DNA of 50,684 nucleotides from Clostridia bacterium (GTDB taxonomy: Bacteria > Bacillota > Clostridia > Christensenellales > CAG-138), in contig JAFPXD010000041.1 in the NCBI GenBank assembly GCA_017394835.1, positions 1-50,684 on the forward strand, given 5' to 3'. Shown here one piece after another: positions 8,734 through 16,244 of the stretch. Made by a program: the position numbers and the translations under genes. The notes beneath the pieces were generated by a model. That model saw only the letters and a list, made by a program, of their open reading frames with translations. It did no database searches and was not told the DNA's origin. Positions within the stretch are counted from its first letter, which is position 1; each line of letters begins with the position of its first letter.

Positions 8734-9504
8734 ATGGAACACGGCAAGACCAAGTCCGAACACGAGGGGCACCGCAAACGAATAAAGGAAAGGTATCTCG
8801 AATACGGGATCGACTCGCTCGACGATAAGGATATTATCGAGCTTTTGCTCACCTACGCCATTCCGAGGAAGGACGTTTACGAGATCGCGCGCGGGCTCTT
8901 CCATAAATATGGGTCGCTTGCGAACCTGCTTGCCACCGATCCCGAGGTGCTCGCTTCCGAAAGCAGGCTTTCCACGCATACGGCGGTGCTTTTGAAGCTC
9001 GTGAACGATCTGCGCAGCCGCCCCGACCGCTCCGTGGAATACCGAAGCGAGCCCATTACCAATCTCTTGGCCGCCGCGCGCTACACCCACAGGATTTTGG
9101 GCGGCTTCACCAAGGAGACAATAATAGAGATATTCCTTGATCACGACAATGTTGTGACGGAGATCACCAAGGCCGCTCACGGGGATGAGGATTCCGTCGT
9201 TCTGCCGATAGAAAGGATAGTGCGCGACGCCGTCCGTATGGGCGTGGCGAGGATGCTCATCGCGCATAATCACCCTTCGGGCAATCCCGCCCCTTCCGAG
9301 GCGGATATACTCGCCACGACCACGCTGGAACGCGCGCTCATCTCGCGCGGGATAGTGCTGCTTGAACACTTCATAGTGACGGGCAGCGAATGCACCGCCA
9401 TACTGCACGATCAGCGCTTCACAATGGAAAAGGAATCGTTCGCCCCGTGGAGGGAGCCGGAGGGTCAAAGGGACGTTAGGGCGGAGGAGCCCGGTGAAAT
9501 TTGA
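8734..9504 (+). CDS. radC: RadC family JAB-domain protein
   Basis: A 256-residue RadC-type protein. The N-terminal helix-hairpin-helix-like region (about 10-100) has HRKRIKERYLEYG and ELLLTYAIPRKD. The C-terminal JAB/MPN metalloprotease-like domain carries the zinc motif AHNHPSGNPAPSEAD near residue 190, preceded by the catalytic Glu region. The molecular role of RadC is unsettled; an early link to DNA repair has not held up well. The ATG at 8734 follows CGGAGGGAAAC; an ATG six codons earlier lacks a site. Monocistronic between its own promoter and that of the next gene. Confidence 0.95.
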   Translation: MEHGKTKSEHEGHRKRIKERYLEYGIDSLDDKDIIELLLTYAIPRKDVYEIARGLFHKYGSLANLLATDPEVLASESRLSTHTAVLLKLVNDLRSRPDRSVEYRSEPITNLLAAARYTHRILGGFTKETIIEIFLDHDNVVTEITKAAHGDEDSVVLPIERIVRDAVRMGVARMLIAHNHPSGNPAPSEADILATTTLERALISRGIVLLEHFIVTGSECTAILHDQRFTMEKESFAPWREPEGQRDVRAEEPGEI

Positions 9505-9506
9505 TA

Positions 9507-9535
9507 TTGACATCTGTTTACAGCAGTGCTATCAT
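9507..9535 (+). promoter_or_regulatory. Promoter of the 9576 gene
   Basis: TTGACA (9507-9512), 17 nt, TATCAT (9530-9535), about 40 nt before the ATG. The -35 begins immediately after the radC stop. Confidence 0.75.
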
Positions 9536-9575
9536 ATTGATACATCCCAAAGACGCTTAAATTTCGGAGGTTAAC

Positions 9576-10457
9576 ATGCGCAGTCTTACTATCAAGCGGG
9601 CGAAGAGATACGTCGCGAGTCTTACCAAAATGAAGGTCTATATCGAGGATCCCGAATACGGCGATCTGACCATCAACGGCGCCCCCTGCCGCAAGCTCGG
9701 AGAGCTCAAAAACGGCGAGGAGGCGACCTTTGAAATAGGCGAGGACGCGGCGAAGGTTTACGTTATCGCGGACAAGCTCACCCGCGGATACTGCAACGAT
9801 TATTATCAGCTTGAAGCGGGCGCGGAGGATATTTATCTAACCGGCCGCAACGATTTCGATCTTGGCGCCGGAAACGCATTCCGTTTCGATAACAACGCGA
9901 ACGGGCCGGATGAAACGCAAAAAAAGAAAAGCCGCAGGACGGGACTTATCGTCACGATCGCCGCGGCGTTGGTTGGCGCCGTATTGGGGTACCTGATCGT
10001 TTCGGGCTTGCACTCGGCAAAGGCGGCCGCTCCCAAGACCTTTACCGCGGAGGAGATGAGCATAACGCTCACAAAGGAATTCTCCGAGACCGACGCGGGC
10101 GACTTTACCGCCGTGTTCGAATCGAACGATTCCGTCGTGCTCGCGCTAAAGGAGCCGTTCTCGCTCGGCGAAGGGTTCGGAGATCTCACCCTTGACGAGT
10201 ACGTGGATATTGCCATAAGCTCCAACGGGATAAAAAACGCCGAAAAGAAGGATCTTGGCGGGGTCCCCGGCTTTACTTATACCTATGACAACCCAAACAA
10301 CAACGAGTCATACAAGTATTATGTCTATACCTACAAGCTCGGCGACGCCTTCTGGATGATCCAGTTCGCCTCGCTCGAAAAGGACGCCGAAAAGCTCGCT
10401 CCGCAGTTTGCCGAATGGGCAAAAACCATAAGCTTCGCCCATGCTCAGGCGGAGTGA
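9576..10457 (+). CDS. Unrecognised single-pass membrane protein
   Basis: I do not recognise this 293-residue protein. Residues 1-115 are hydrophilic and predicted cytoplasmic, with beta-type segments (KVYIEDPEYGDLTINGAPC and later FEIGEDAAKVYVIADKL). A KKKSRR positive patch precedes one TM helix (about 124-145). The extracytoplasmic part (about 150-293) looks like a small alpha/beta domain with TAEEMSITLTKEF, then many Tyr and Asn residues. The topology resembles a membrane protein with an intracellular sensor and an extracellular output domain, but no function can be assigned. The ATG at 9576 follows GGAGGTTAAC. Own promoter and terminator, so probably monocistronic. Confidence 0.8.
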   Translation: MRSLTIKRAKRYVASLTKMKVYIEDPEYGDLTINGAPCRKLGELKNGEEATFEIGEDAAKVYVIADKLTRGYCNDYYQLEAGAEDIYLTGRNDFDLGAGNAFRFDNNANGPDETQKKKSRRTGLIVTIAAALVGAVLGYLIVSGLHSAKAAAPKTFTAEEMSITLTKEFSETDAGDFTAVFESNDSVVLALKEPFSLGEGFGDLTLDEYVDIAISSNGIKNAEKKDLGGVPGFTYTYDNPNNNESYKYYVYTYKLGDAFWMIQFASLEKDAEKLAPQFAEWAKTISFAHAQAE

Positions 10458-10488
10458 CGGGAGCCGCAGTATAACGATCGCATAATGA

Positions 10489-10528
10489 AAAAAGCCAAGC
10501 ACGGTACATTCCCGATGCTTGGCTTTTT
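10489..10528. terminator. Bidirectional terminator
   Basis: 13-bp stem AAAAAGCCAAGCA (10489-10501) with TGCTTGGCTTTTT (10516-10528), serving the plus-strand gene at 9576 and the minus-strand exoA. Confidence 0.85.
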
Positions 10529-10540
10529 AATGCACTTGGA

Positions 10541-11293
10541 TCATTTGAGTATCAGCCCCACAGGGCAATGGTCACTGCCCATAACGTCCTTATAGATGAG
10601 GGCGTCCTTGACGTTCGGGAGGAAGCGGCGGCTCGCAAGGAAATAGTCTATGCGCCAGCCTACGTCCTTTTCGCGCGCCTTGAACATATAGCTCCACCAG
10701 GTATAGGCGGCGCGGTCGGGATAGACGGTGCGGAAGGTATCGGCAAAGCCCGAATCCAAAAGGATCGAGAACTTTTCGCGCTCCTCATCGGTGAAGCCGG
10801 CGTTCCCGCGGTTGGACTTCGCGTTTTTGAGGTCTATCTCGTTATGGGCGACGTTCATATCCCCGCAGACGATCACGGGCTTGTCCGCATCGAGCGAAAG
10901 GAGGTATTCGCGGAAGGCGTCCTCCCACTCGCAGCGGAAGGGCAGGCGCGTAAGCTCCCTTTGAGCGTTGGGCGTATAGACGGTGACGAAATAGAAATCC
11001 CCCATATCGAGGGTGATGACCCTGCCCTCGCCCTCGAAGCGCTCGCCCATGTCCATTCCGTTGAACACTCGCAGGGGCTCCTTTTTGGTGAACACCGCCG
11101 TGCCGGAATAGCCCTTCTTTTCGGCATAATTCCAGAAGCAGTGATAGCCTTCGGGGGCGAAATCTATCTGCCCCTCCTGCAGCTTGGTTTCCTGCAGGGC
11201 GAAAATATCCGCGTCCTCGCTTTCAAAGAATTCGGCAAAGCCCTTGCCCATGCAGGCGCGGAGGCCGTTTACGTTCCAAGAGATGAGTTTCAT
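10541..11293 (-). CDS. exoA: Exodeoxyribonuclease III (AP endonuclease)
   Basis: 250-residue ExoIII/AP endonuclease for base excision repair: cleavage 5' to abasic sites and 3' end trimming. It starts with the family signature MKLISWNVNGLRAC; FALQETKLQ supplies the metal Glu, VYTPNAQRELTRLPFR the catalytic Tyr region, GDMNVAHNEIDL the Asp/Asn pair, WWSYMFKAREKDVGWRIDY the DNA-binding loop, and GSDHCPVGL the terminal Asp-His. The ATG at 11293 is preceded by AAAGGAG. It sits 11 nt after the VanZ-like gene and shares its promoter. Confidence 0.96.
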   Translation of the reverse strand: MKLISWNVNGLRACMGKGFAEFFESEDADIFALQETKLQEGQIDFAPEGYHCFWNYAEKKGYSGTAVFTKKEPLRVFNGMDMGERFEGEGRVITLDMGDFYFVTVYTPNAQRELTRLPFRCEWEDAFREYLLSLDADKPVIVCGDMNVAHNEIDLKNAKSNRGNAGFTDEEREKFSILLDSGFADTFRTVYPDRAAYTWWSYMFKAREKDVGWRIDYFLASRRFLPNVKDALIYKDVMGSDHCPVGLILK

Positions 11294-11304
11294 ATGATAC
11301 TCCT

Positions 11305-11823
11305 TTATCGGTTTGCTGTGATGAGAAGAATCGCGAAGCCTATGAACAGCGCCTCGGCGCAAAGGATGGCGATACTCGTCACGGCTTCGGCCCTTCGCTT
11401 GAATATCCTGCGGATGAGCAGCCAAAGGAGTGCTCCCATAAAGGCTCCGAGAGTATTTGTTATCACGTCGGTGATATCGGCACGTCCCAATGCAAACGCA
11501 TATTGCACCGCTTCAAATACAAGGCTCGATAAAAGCCCGAGCAGCGCCGCCTTCCATACCCCTCCTCTGTTGGAGAAGATCGCCATGAAAAGCCCAAGCG
11601 GGATGAACACCAAAGCGTTCTCGATGATCTCTCCCGTATTGACACTTCCGTTATTGATAACGGAAGCACCGAAGGGCACGAGATTCACGGGCGTTCTTGC
11701 GCCTCTCTCCTCAAGTACTCCCACTATATCCGTCTTGAAAACGACTATCCAAACAAGCAGGAGCAGATAGATCGCAAACGCCGCACAAGTGAGCGCATGA
11801 ACGCGTTTTTCGTTTTTATTCAT
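11305..11823 (-). CDS. VanZ family membrane protein
   Basis: 172-residue membrane protein with about four or five TM helices. VanZ-family features are the first TM followed by NLVPFGASV, then IIENALVFIPLGLFMAIF and VFEAVQYAFALGRADITDVITNTLGA split around the third helix. VanZ itself gives low teicoplanin resistance; most genomic homologues have no established role. The start is the ATG at 11823 after GGAGGCTTCT. First gene of a two-gene operon with exoA. Confidence 0.9.
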   Translation of the reverse strand: MNKNEKRVHALTCAAFAIYLLLLVWIVVFKTDIVGVLEERGARTPVNLVPFGASVINNGSVNTGEIIENALVFIPLGLFMAIFSNRGGVWKAALLGLLSSLVFEAVQYAFALGRADITDVITNTLGAFMGALLWLLIRRIFKRRAEAVTSIAILCAEALFIGFAILLITANR

Positions 11824-11855
11824 AGAAGCCTCCATCAGTATTATGTGTATTAACA

Positions 11856-11884
11856 ATATTAATACACTTTTCTCATTCTGTCAA
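11856..11884 (-). promoter_or_regulatory. Promoter of the vanZ-like/exoA operon
   Basis: Minus strand: TTGACA (11884-11879), 17 nt, TAATAT (11861-11856), about 30 nt before the ATG. Confidence 0.7.
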
Positions 11885-11898
11885 GAGGCTGTCATCCG

Positions 11899-13563
11899 TT
11901 AATTATAAAATGTGTTCCCGCCAATGAACTCGCGCAGGACGGAGGTCGGCGGGATCTCGTCCTCAACGTTCGCTTCGAGGAAGTAATTGAGATACTTCAC
12001 TATCGTGCGGGCCATGCAGTAATACTCGCTTTCGGGCGGGACGGTCAGAAGCAGCGGATAGACGTGCCGCTTCATTATGGCGGGCTCATAGTGGAGGATG
12101 GTGTTGAGTATCATATCCGCTTCCTCCTGGAAGGGGAATATCCAGCGCTTTTCGCCGCGGCGAACGCTCGCCCACATCGAGAGCGTGCGCTCCATGGAGG
12201 CGCCGCGCGTCTCGTAGTCGCGCACGAGGCGGCGGAGTATGCGAAGATCGGTGGTGCGGACGCGGTTATGGTCGTCGAGATTGATGGTGGTGAGGGCTGA
12301 AACATAGACCTTGAACACCTTTTCGCGGTCGATCCCTTCGCCCAGCATCATGGGATTCAATCCGTGTATGCCCTCGATTATGAGGAGCTGATCCTTACTG
12401 CAGCGAAGGACAAGGCCCTCATCTCTGGGCTTCTGCGTGACGAAATCGAATATGGGAGTCTCGACCTCCTCCCCCGCCATGAGGAGCTTAAGATCGTGAT
12501 TGAAGCGCTTTATATCGAGGGCGTTTATGTGCTCGAAATCGAGCTCGCCGTTCTCATCGCGCGGGCAGAAGCGGCGGTCGCAATAATAATTATCGAGCGA
12601 GATCATTATGGGATCGAGCCCTTCCGCGCGGAGCTGAGTTGCGATGCGGTTAGCGGAGGTGGTCTTGCCCGAGGAGGAGGGCCCCGCTATCATGACAGCC
12701 CTTGCGCCGCGCTCGATTATGGCGTCCGCGGTGCGGGCGTACATCTTTTCATGAAGCGCCTCGTTTACCCTTATAAGCTCGCGCACGGAGCCGTTTTCGA
12801 CCCGCGTATTCAGTTCGTTCGCGGTGGAGCAGGTCATGAGCTTGCCCCAATCGTTGGTGCGCTTGAACACCGCGGACATTTTGGGATACGGCACGAAGGG
12901 CGCGGGACGATCGGGCGCTTCCCTTGCGGGGCGCATCATCATGAGCCCGCCTTCTAACCAGTGCACGTCGAAAACGCCGACGTAGCCCGTGGAGGGAGCT
13001 GTTTCGCCATAGTAATAATCTATGTAATCGCTGTAATCGGGGCAGCGATAGACGTCAAAATAGCTGAAGCGGCGCCATTTTAAGAGCTTCGCCTTATCGG
13101 TCTGCCCGTCCTTTTCGTAAAAATCTATGGCGTCCTGTATGTTCATGCGCTTTCTTTGGAGCTTCAGATCGAGCTTCGTCACGCGCTCCATCTCCGCTTT
13201 AAGAAGCTCGCAGTCCTCCTTTGAGAACGCGGGCTCCTTATCGACCGTCATATAGACTCCCTTGCCGAGCGAATAGTGAACGAACACGCGCGCATGCCCG
13301 AAGAGCTTCCTCATGCACATTATGAGCACGAACTGGAGCGTCCTTTCATAGACGCGGACGCCCTCCTCATCCCCGAAATAGACGAGGTCTATTTCCGCCT
13401 CATGCATGGGGGTATAGGAAAGGTTGAATATCTCCCCGCCGATGCGCGCGGCAAGGGGCCTTTCGGCAAGTGAGGAGCCTTCCAGCCCCAGCTCCTTTAT
13501 TTTTTCGAGAATGGTCTGCCCCGCCGCCATTTCGCAGGGCTTGCCTTCGAGGATCATATTCAT
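11899..13563 (-). CDS. Nucleoside (uridine) kinase-like protein with TGS and tRNA-synthetase-like N-terminus
   Basis: 554-residue fusion typical of Clostridia. The N-terminus (about 1-60) is a TGS-like ubiquitin-fold domain, followed by a region related to the second additional domain of threonyl-tRNA synthetase (about 65-240). The C-terminal half is a phosphoribulokinase/uridine-kinase P-loop domain with Walker A GPSSSGKTT near residue 290, MISLDNYYCDR, then LLIIEGIHGLN (Walker B). Members are annotated as nucleoside kinase or uridine kinase; the natural substrate is not certain. The ATG at 13563 follows GGGAGGTCCGCT. Single gene with its own promoter, divergent from thiT. Confidence 0.88.
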   Translation of the reverse strand: MNMILEGKPCEMAAGQTILEKIKELGLEGSSLAERPLAARIGGEIFNLSYTPMHEAEIDLVYFGDEEGVRVYERTLQFVLIMCMRKLFGHARVFVHYSLGKGVYMTVDKEPAFSKEDCELLKAEMERVTKLDLKLQRKRMNIQDAIDFYEKDGQTDKAKLLKWRRFSYFDVYRCPDYSDYIDYYYGETAPSTGYVGVFDVHWLEGGLMMMRPAREAPDRPAPFVPYPKMSAVFKRTNDWGKLMTCSTANELNTRVENGSVRELIRVNEALHEKMYARTADAIIERGARAVMIAGPSSSGKTTSANRIATQLRAEGLDPIMISLDNYYCDRRFCPRDENGELDFEHINALDIKRFNHDLKLLMAGEEVETPIFDFVTQKPRDEGLVLRCSKDQLLIIEGIHGLNPMMLGEGIDREKVFKVYVSALTTINLDDHNRVRTTDLRILRRLVRDYETRGASMERTLSMWASVRRGEKRWIFPFQEEADMILNTILHYEPAIMKRHVYPLLLTVPPESEYYCMARTIVKYLNYFLEANVEDEIPPTSVLREFIGGNTFYN

Positions 13564-13597
13564 AGCGGACCTCCCGGTTTTCGTTTCTGACGATACA

Positions 13598-13626
13598 ATT
13601 ATATTATAACATATGCCTTATGGCAA
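13598..13626 (-). promoter_or_regulatory. Promoter of the uridine-kinase-like gene
   Basis: Minus strand: TTGCCA (13626-13621), 17 nt, TATAAT (13603-13598), about 35 nt before the ATG. Confidence 0.7.
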
Positions 13627-13640
13627 GCGCGGATTTGGGC

Positions 13641-13668
13641 TTGATTATTTTTTCACAGGTGGTATAAT
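13641..13668 (+). promoter_or_regulatory. Promoter of the TPP riboswitch-thiT unit
   Basis: TTGATT (13641-13646), 16 nt, TATAAT (13663-13668). Transcription would start near 13675, just ahead of the riboswitch. Confidence 0.7.
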
Positions 13669-13688
13669 GTGGCTGAAAAGCAAAACAG

Positions 13689-13781
13689 CTCCGCTGGGCG
13701 CGCTTTAGGGGGCATCCCCCTTAAAGCTGAGATCGAGCCTTTGAACCTGTTGGGGTAATACCTGCGTAGGGAAGCGGTACG
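13689..13781 (+). ncRNA. TPP riboswitch (THI element)
   Basis: The two conserved arms of the thiamine pyrophosphate aptamer are present: GCTGAGAT with flanking CTTAAA (pyrimidine-sensing arm) and the CCTTTGAACCTG ... GGTAATACCTGCGTAGGGAA block (13737-13773) of the pyrophosphate arm. CCGCT (13691-13695) pairs with AGCGG (13773-13777) as P1. It lies directly upstream of the thiamine transporter gene, so TPP is expected to repress it. Confidence 0.95.
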
Positions 13782-13798
13782 GAAAATAAAAGCGCAAG

Positions 13799-13830
13799 CC
13801 TTCCGCACCGTGAGCGGAAGGTTTTGTTTT
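13799..13830 (+). terminator. Riboswitch expression-platform terminator
   Basis: Stem CCTTCCGC (13799-13806) with GCGGAAGG (13814-13821) followed by TTTTGTTTT, ending just before the thiT ribosome binding site. CGGTACGGAA (13775-13784), which overlaps the 3' strand of P1, can pair with TTCCGCACCG (13801-13810) at nine of ten positions and would act as antiterminator. TPP binding locks P1 and frees the terminator. Confidence 0.85.
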
Positions 13831-13841
13831 CAGGAGGAATC

Positions 13842-14618
13842 ATGTTTCTTGTTGTATTGGGTATCCTGTTTCTGCTGATAGGCGGAGCGGGAGTAGTGCT
13901 CGGCGTTATGAATCCCGAAGCGCTCGCAAAGCTTTTGGGCGAAAAGGTTGCCGAACTCGGCAGCTTCGCTCCCCTCTTCTTCATAGTGGTCGGCGGCATA
14001 TTCGCGCTCATCGGCCTCGTAATGCTCATAGTCGGCTTGAAGAGCAAGCCCCGCGTGACGGTGCTCCAGCTCGTTGAAAGCGCGATCATGATAGGCGTTG
14101 CGACGGGCCTCAGCTTCGTCAAGTTCGATCTGCCCTACGGCGGCGGCGTTACGCTCGTCAGCATGCTGCCCATTATTATCATCAGCCATCGCTACGGCCC
14201 CGCATGGGGGATATTCACCGCGTTCGTTTACAGCGTGCTCCAGCTCATGTTCGGCCTTGACAACGTGGGCTACGCGACCAACGCAGTTATGGCCGTCGGC
14301 GTCATTCTGCTCGACTACATCCTGGCGTACACCGTCATAGGCCTTTCCGGTATTTTCGGTCAGAGCCGCGGCGCCGTTGCGGGAGGCATCTGCTTCACGT
14401 TCGCGCTCCGCTTCCTCTGCCATTACGTCACCGGCGTGTGGATCTGGCGCGAATGGATGCCCGAAGAGTTCATGGGCCTCAAGATGACCACTCCCTTCGT
14501 CTATTCCGCGCTCTATAACGGCTGGTATATGCTGGCCGAGCTCGTGCTGACCATGATCGTTGCAATGATCATCTACAAGCCCCTGGAAAAATACTTCCAC
14601 GGGCCCGCCAAGAAATAA
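13842..14618 (+). CDS. thiT: Energy-coupled thiamine transporter ThiT (ECF S component)
   Basis: 258-residue membrane protein. From about residue 75 it is a ThiT S component, with VESAIMIGVATGLSFVKFDL, the YGGGVTLVSMLPIIIISHRYG block and a C-terminal HYVTGVWIWREWMPE ... YSALYNGWYM segment that in ThiT lines the thiamine site. It captures thiamine and docks on a shared ECF energising module (EcfA/A'/T) not seen here. Odd: residues 1-70 add two extra TM helices with a PEALAKLLGEKVAELG loop not usual in ThiT. The ATG at 13842 follows CAGGAGGAATC. Control is by the upstream TPP riboswitch. Confidence 0.95.
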   Translation: MFLVVLGILFLLIGGAGVVLGVMNPEALAKLLGEKVAELGSFAPLFFIVVGGIFALIGLVMLIVGLKSKPRVTVLQLVESAIMIGVATGLSFVKFDLPYGGGVTLVSMLPIIIISHRYGPAWGIFTAFVYSVLQLMFGLDNVGYATNAVMAVGVILLDYILAYTVIGLSGIFGQSRGAVAGGICFTFALRFLCHYVTGVWIWREWMPEEFMGLKMTTPFVYSALYNGWYMLAELVLTMIVAMIIYKPLEKYFHGPAKK

Positions 14619-14630
14619 TCTGCGGATCCC

Positions 14631-14922
14631 AAGGGAAGCGTCCAAAGGGTGCATTCACTTAAGGAGACGCAGGTTTTCAGCCGTGAAAACCGAGCTTTAC
14701 TGAAAAAGAAACCGGGGATGACGATCCATCCTCGGTTTTTTGTTCTCTAATGGCTGTAAACCGCGAAGCGTCTCAAAAGAGGAGATTTTTGTGCCGGACA
14801 AGGAGAAAAGCGCAGGAATACTTACTGAAGTCTTTCGAGCATTTTTGACGCGGTGCGGCGCAAAAAGATCCCTTTTGAGGCTGTGTATCGTTAAGTGAAT
14901 GCGCCCAAGCGGCGCTTCCCTT
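14631..14922. repeat. 292-bp nested inverted-repeat element
   Basis: The outer arms 14631-14662 and 14891-14922 are imperfect 32-bp inverted repeats: the 12 inner positions (TTAAGTGAATGC) and the 10 outer positions (CGCTTCCCTT) are identical, with a mismatch patch between. Nested inside are GAGACGC/GCGTCTC (14664-14670/14768-14774), a perfect 8-bp hairpin at 14672-14691, a terminator-like hairpin near 14711-14738 ending in T6, and CTCAAAAG/CTTTTGAG arms near 14772-14779 and 14872-14879. The right arm is followed by a T-run. Either a non-autonomous mobile repeat or a structured RNA inserted in the thiT terminator. Confidence 0.65.
14711..14740 (+). terminator. Terminator-like hairpin after thiT
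   Basis: AACCGGGGATG with CATCCTCGGTT and a following T6 run on the plus strand, one bulged or mismatched position; plausible thiT terminator inside the inverted-repeat element. Confidence 0.6.
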
Positions 14923-14935
14923 TTTTGCTCCCGCC

Positions 14936-14983
14936 TTTTTCAATTCAATATTCGTCCCTGTTTTTCAATTCAATATTCGTCCC
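14936..14983. repeat. Two tandem 23-bp direct repeats
   Basis: TTTTTCAATTCAATATTCGT followed by CCC occurs at 14936-14958 and again, identical, at 14961-14983, with a 25-bp period. It lies between the inverted-repeat element and coaE. It may be a regulator site pair or part of a mobile repeat boundary. Confidence 0.75.
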
Positions 14984-15040
14984 GCGCTTTATTTTTTGCT
15001 CCGTTTATGGTATGATGGAGTATTGAAGGGAGGTGCGGCT

Positions 15041-15664
15041 ATGATAGGCTTGACAGGGGGCATTGCCTCGGGCAAGAGCACGGTGACGAAAAGGCTCCGC
15101 GAGCTCGGCGCGTTCGTTGCGGATGCTGATATCGTCTCGCGCGAGGCGATAGACTTTCCCGAAGCGAGGGCGCGCATAGCGGAAGAATTCGGCGCGGACG
15201 TCTATTTTGAAGACGGCACGCTCGACCGTGCGGCGCTCGCCGCAAAAGCGTTCGCCTCCGAGGAGAGTACGGAGCGCTTGAATTCCATACTCCACCCGGT
15301 CATAGCTTCAAGGCTTGCCGAAATGGCGGGTGAAGCCGCAAGCCGTTACCCGCTCGTGTTCGTTGACGCGGCTCTGCTCATAGAGGCCGGCTTCGACCGT
15401 CTTTGCGACGGGGTGTGGCTTATAACCGCGAATACCGAAACGCGCATAAACCGTATCATGGAAAGGGACGGCCTGACCCGCGAGCAGGCGGAGCTGCGTA
15501 TAGCGCGGCAGATGCCGGATGAGCAAAAGCGCGCATACGCCTCCGTTGTGATAGAGAATGACGGCACGTTCGATGAGCTTATTGAAAAGACAGACGCCGC
15601 CTATGAAAACGAGTTGTTCGGTTCATCCGAGCTCGATGAGATAAGGGATGTTTATGAAGAATAA
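15041..15664 (+). CDS. coaE: Dephospho-CoA kinase
   Basis: 207-residue P-loop kinase that phosphorylates the 3' hydroxyl of dephospho-CoA in the last step of CoA synthesis. It opens with MIGLTGGIASGKSTV (Walker A), followed by GAFVADADIVSRE (DADxxxRE signature), the HPVIASRL segment and VFVDAALLIEAGFD. LTREQAELRIARQMPDE is the typical lid region. The ATG at 15041 follows GGGAGGTGCGGCT; an in-frame ATG at 14996 has no site. The end overlaps the next gene by 11 nt, so coaE, the transglycosylase and the binding protein form an operon. Confidence 0.96.
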   Translation: MIGLTGGIASGKSTVTKRLRELGAFVADADIVSREAIDFPEARARIAEEFGADVYFEDGTLDRAALAAKAFASEESTERLNSILHPVIASRLAEMAGEAASRYPLVFVDAALLIEAGFDRLCDGVWLITANTETRINRIMERDGLTREQAELRIARQMPDEQKRAYASVVIENDGTFDELIEKTDAAYENELFGSSELDEIRDVYEE

Positions 15665-16244
15665 CGGCAAGCGGTCATCACTCATATTGGCGGCGCTCAT
15701 AACGGCGCTCATGATCGGCGCGGCGGTGCTCGTCTTTTTCTATGCCAAGGGGAAGCTGAAAAAAGCCGCATATCCCATCGCCTATACCGATGAATTCACT
15801 GCCGCCGCGGAAAGGTACGGGCTCGATAAAAGCCTCGTCGCCGCCCTCATCTGCACGGAAAGCCGCTTTCGCTCGGACGCCGTTTCGGGCGACGGAGCGG
15901 TGGGGCTGATGCAGCTTCTGCCCTCCACCGCCGAATGGATCGCCATGCGGCGCGGGCTCGATTTTACCGAGGAGCGCCTTTACGATCCCGAAACGAACCT
16001 CGATTACGGGTGCTGGCTGCTTTCATGGCTTCTGGAACGCTATAACGGAAGCGAGCGGAATGCGCTCATCGCCTACAACGCGGGCGTGGGGAGGCTCGAC
16101 GAGTGGCTCAAATCGGGAGCGGATGAAAACGGCGAGCTTACCGAGATCCCCTTTGCCGAAACGAGGAATTACGTTCAAAGGATAACAATGCTTAAGGAGA
16201 AATACGGAGAGGTCTATGCGAAAGAGCTTGGCATCGACAATTAA
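15654..16244 (+). CDS. Lytic transglycosylase, Slt family, membrane-anchored
   Basis: 196-residue peptidoglycan lytic transglycosylase. One N-terminal TM anchor (about 8-32) precedes an SLT domain with ICTESRFRSDAVSG (catalytic Glu), GAVGLMQLLPSTAEW and ALIAYNAGVGRLDEW, the three family hallmarks. It cleaves MurNAc-GlcNAc bonds with anhydro-MurNAc formation, outside the membrane. I prefer the ATG at 15654, 6 nt after AAGGG; an in-frame ATG at 15648 abuts that site. The coaE-slt pairing is common in Clostridia. Confidence 0.93.
   Translation: MKNNGKRSSLILAALITALMIGAAVLVFFYAKGKLKKAAYPIAYTDEFTAAAERYGLDKSLVAALICTESRFRSDAVSGDGAVGLMQLLPSTAEWIAMRRGLDFTEERLYDPETNLDYGCWLLSWLLERYNGSERNALIAYNAGVGRLDEWLKSGADENGELTEIPFAETRNYVQRITMLKEKYGEVYAKELGIDN

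Larger units (their letters stand above)
14619..15040. other. 422-bp non-coding region between thiT and coaE
   Basis: No gene is supported. The region holds a 292-bp inverted-repeat element (14631-14922), a tandem pair of 23-bp repeats (14936-14983), and a TATGAT box at 15011-15016 that may be the coaE -10 without a good -35. Confidence 0.7.
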
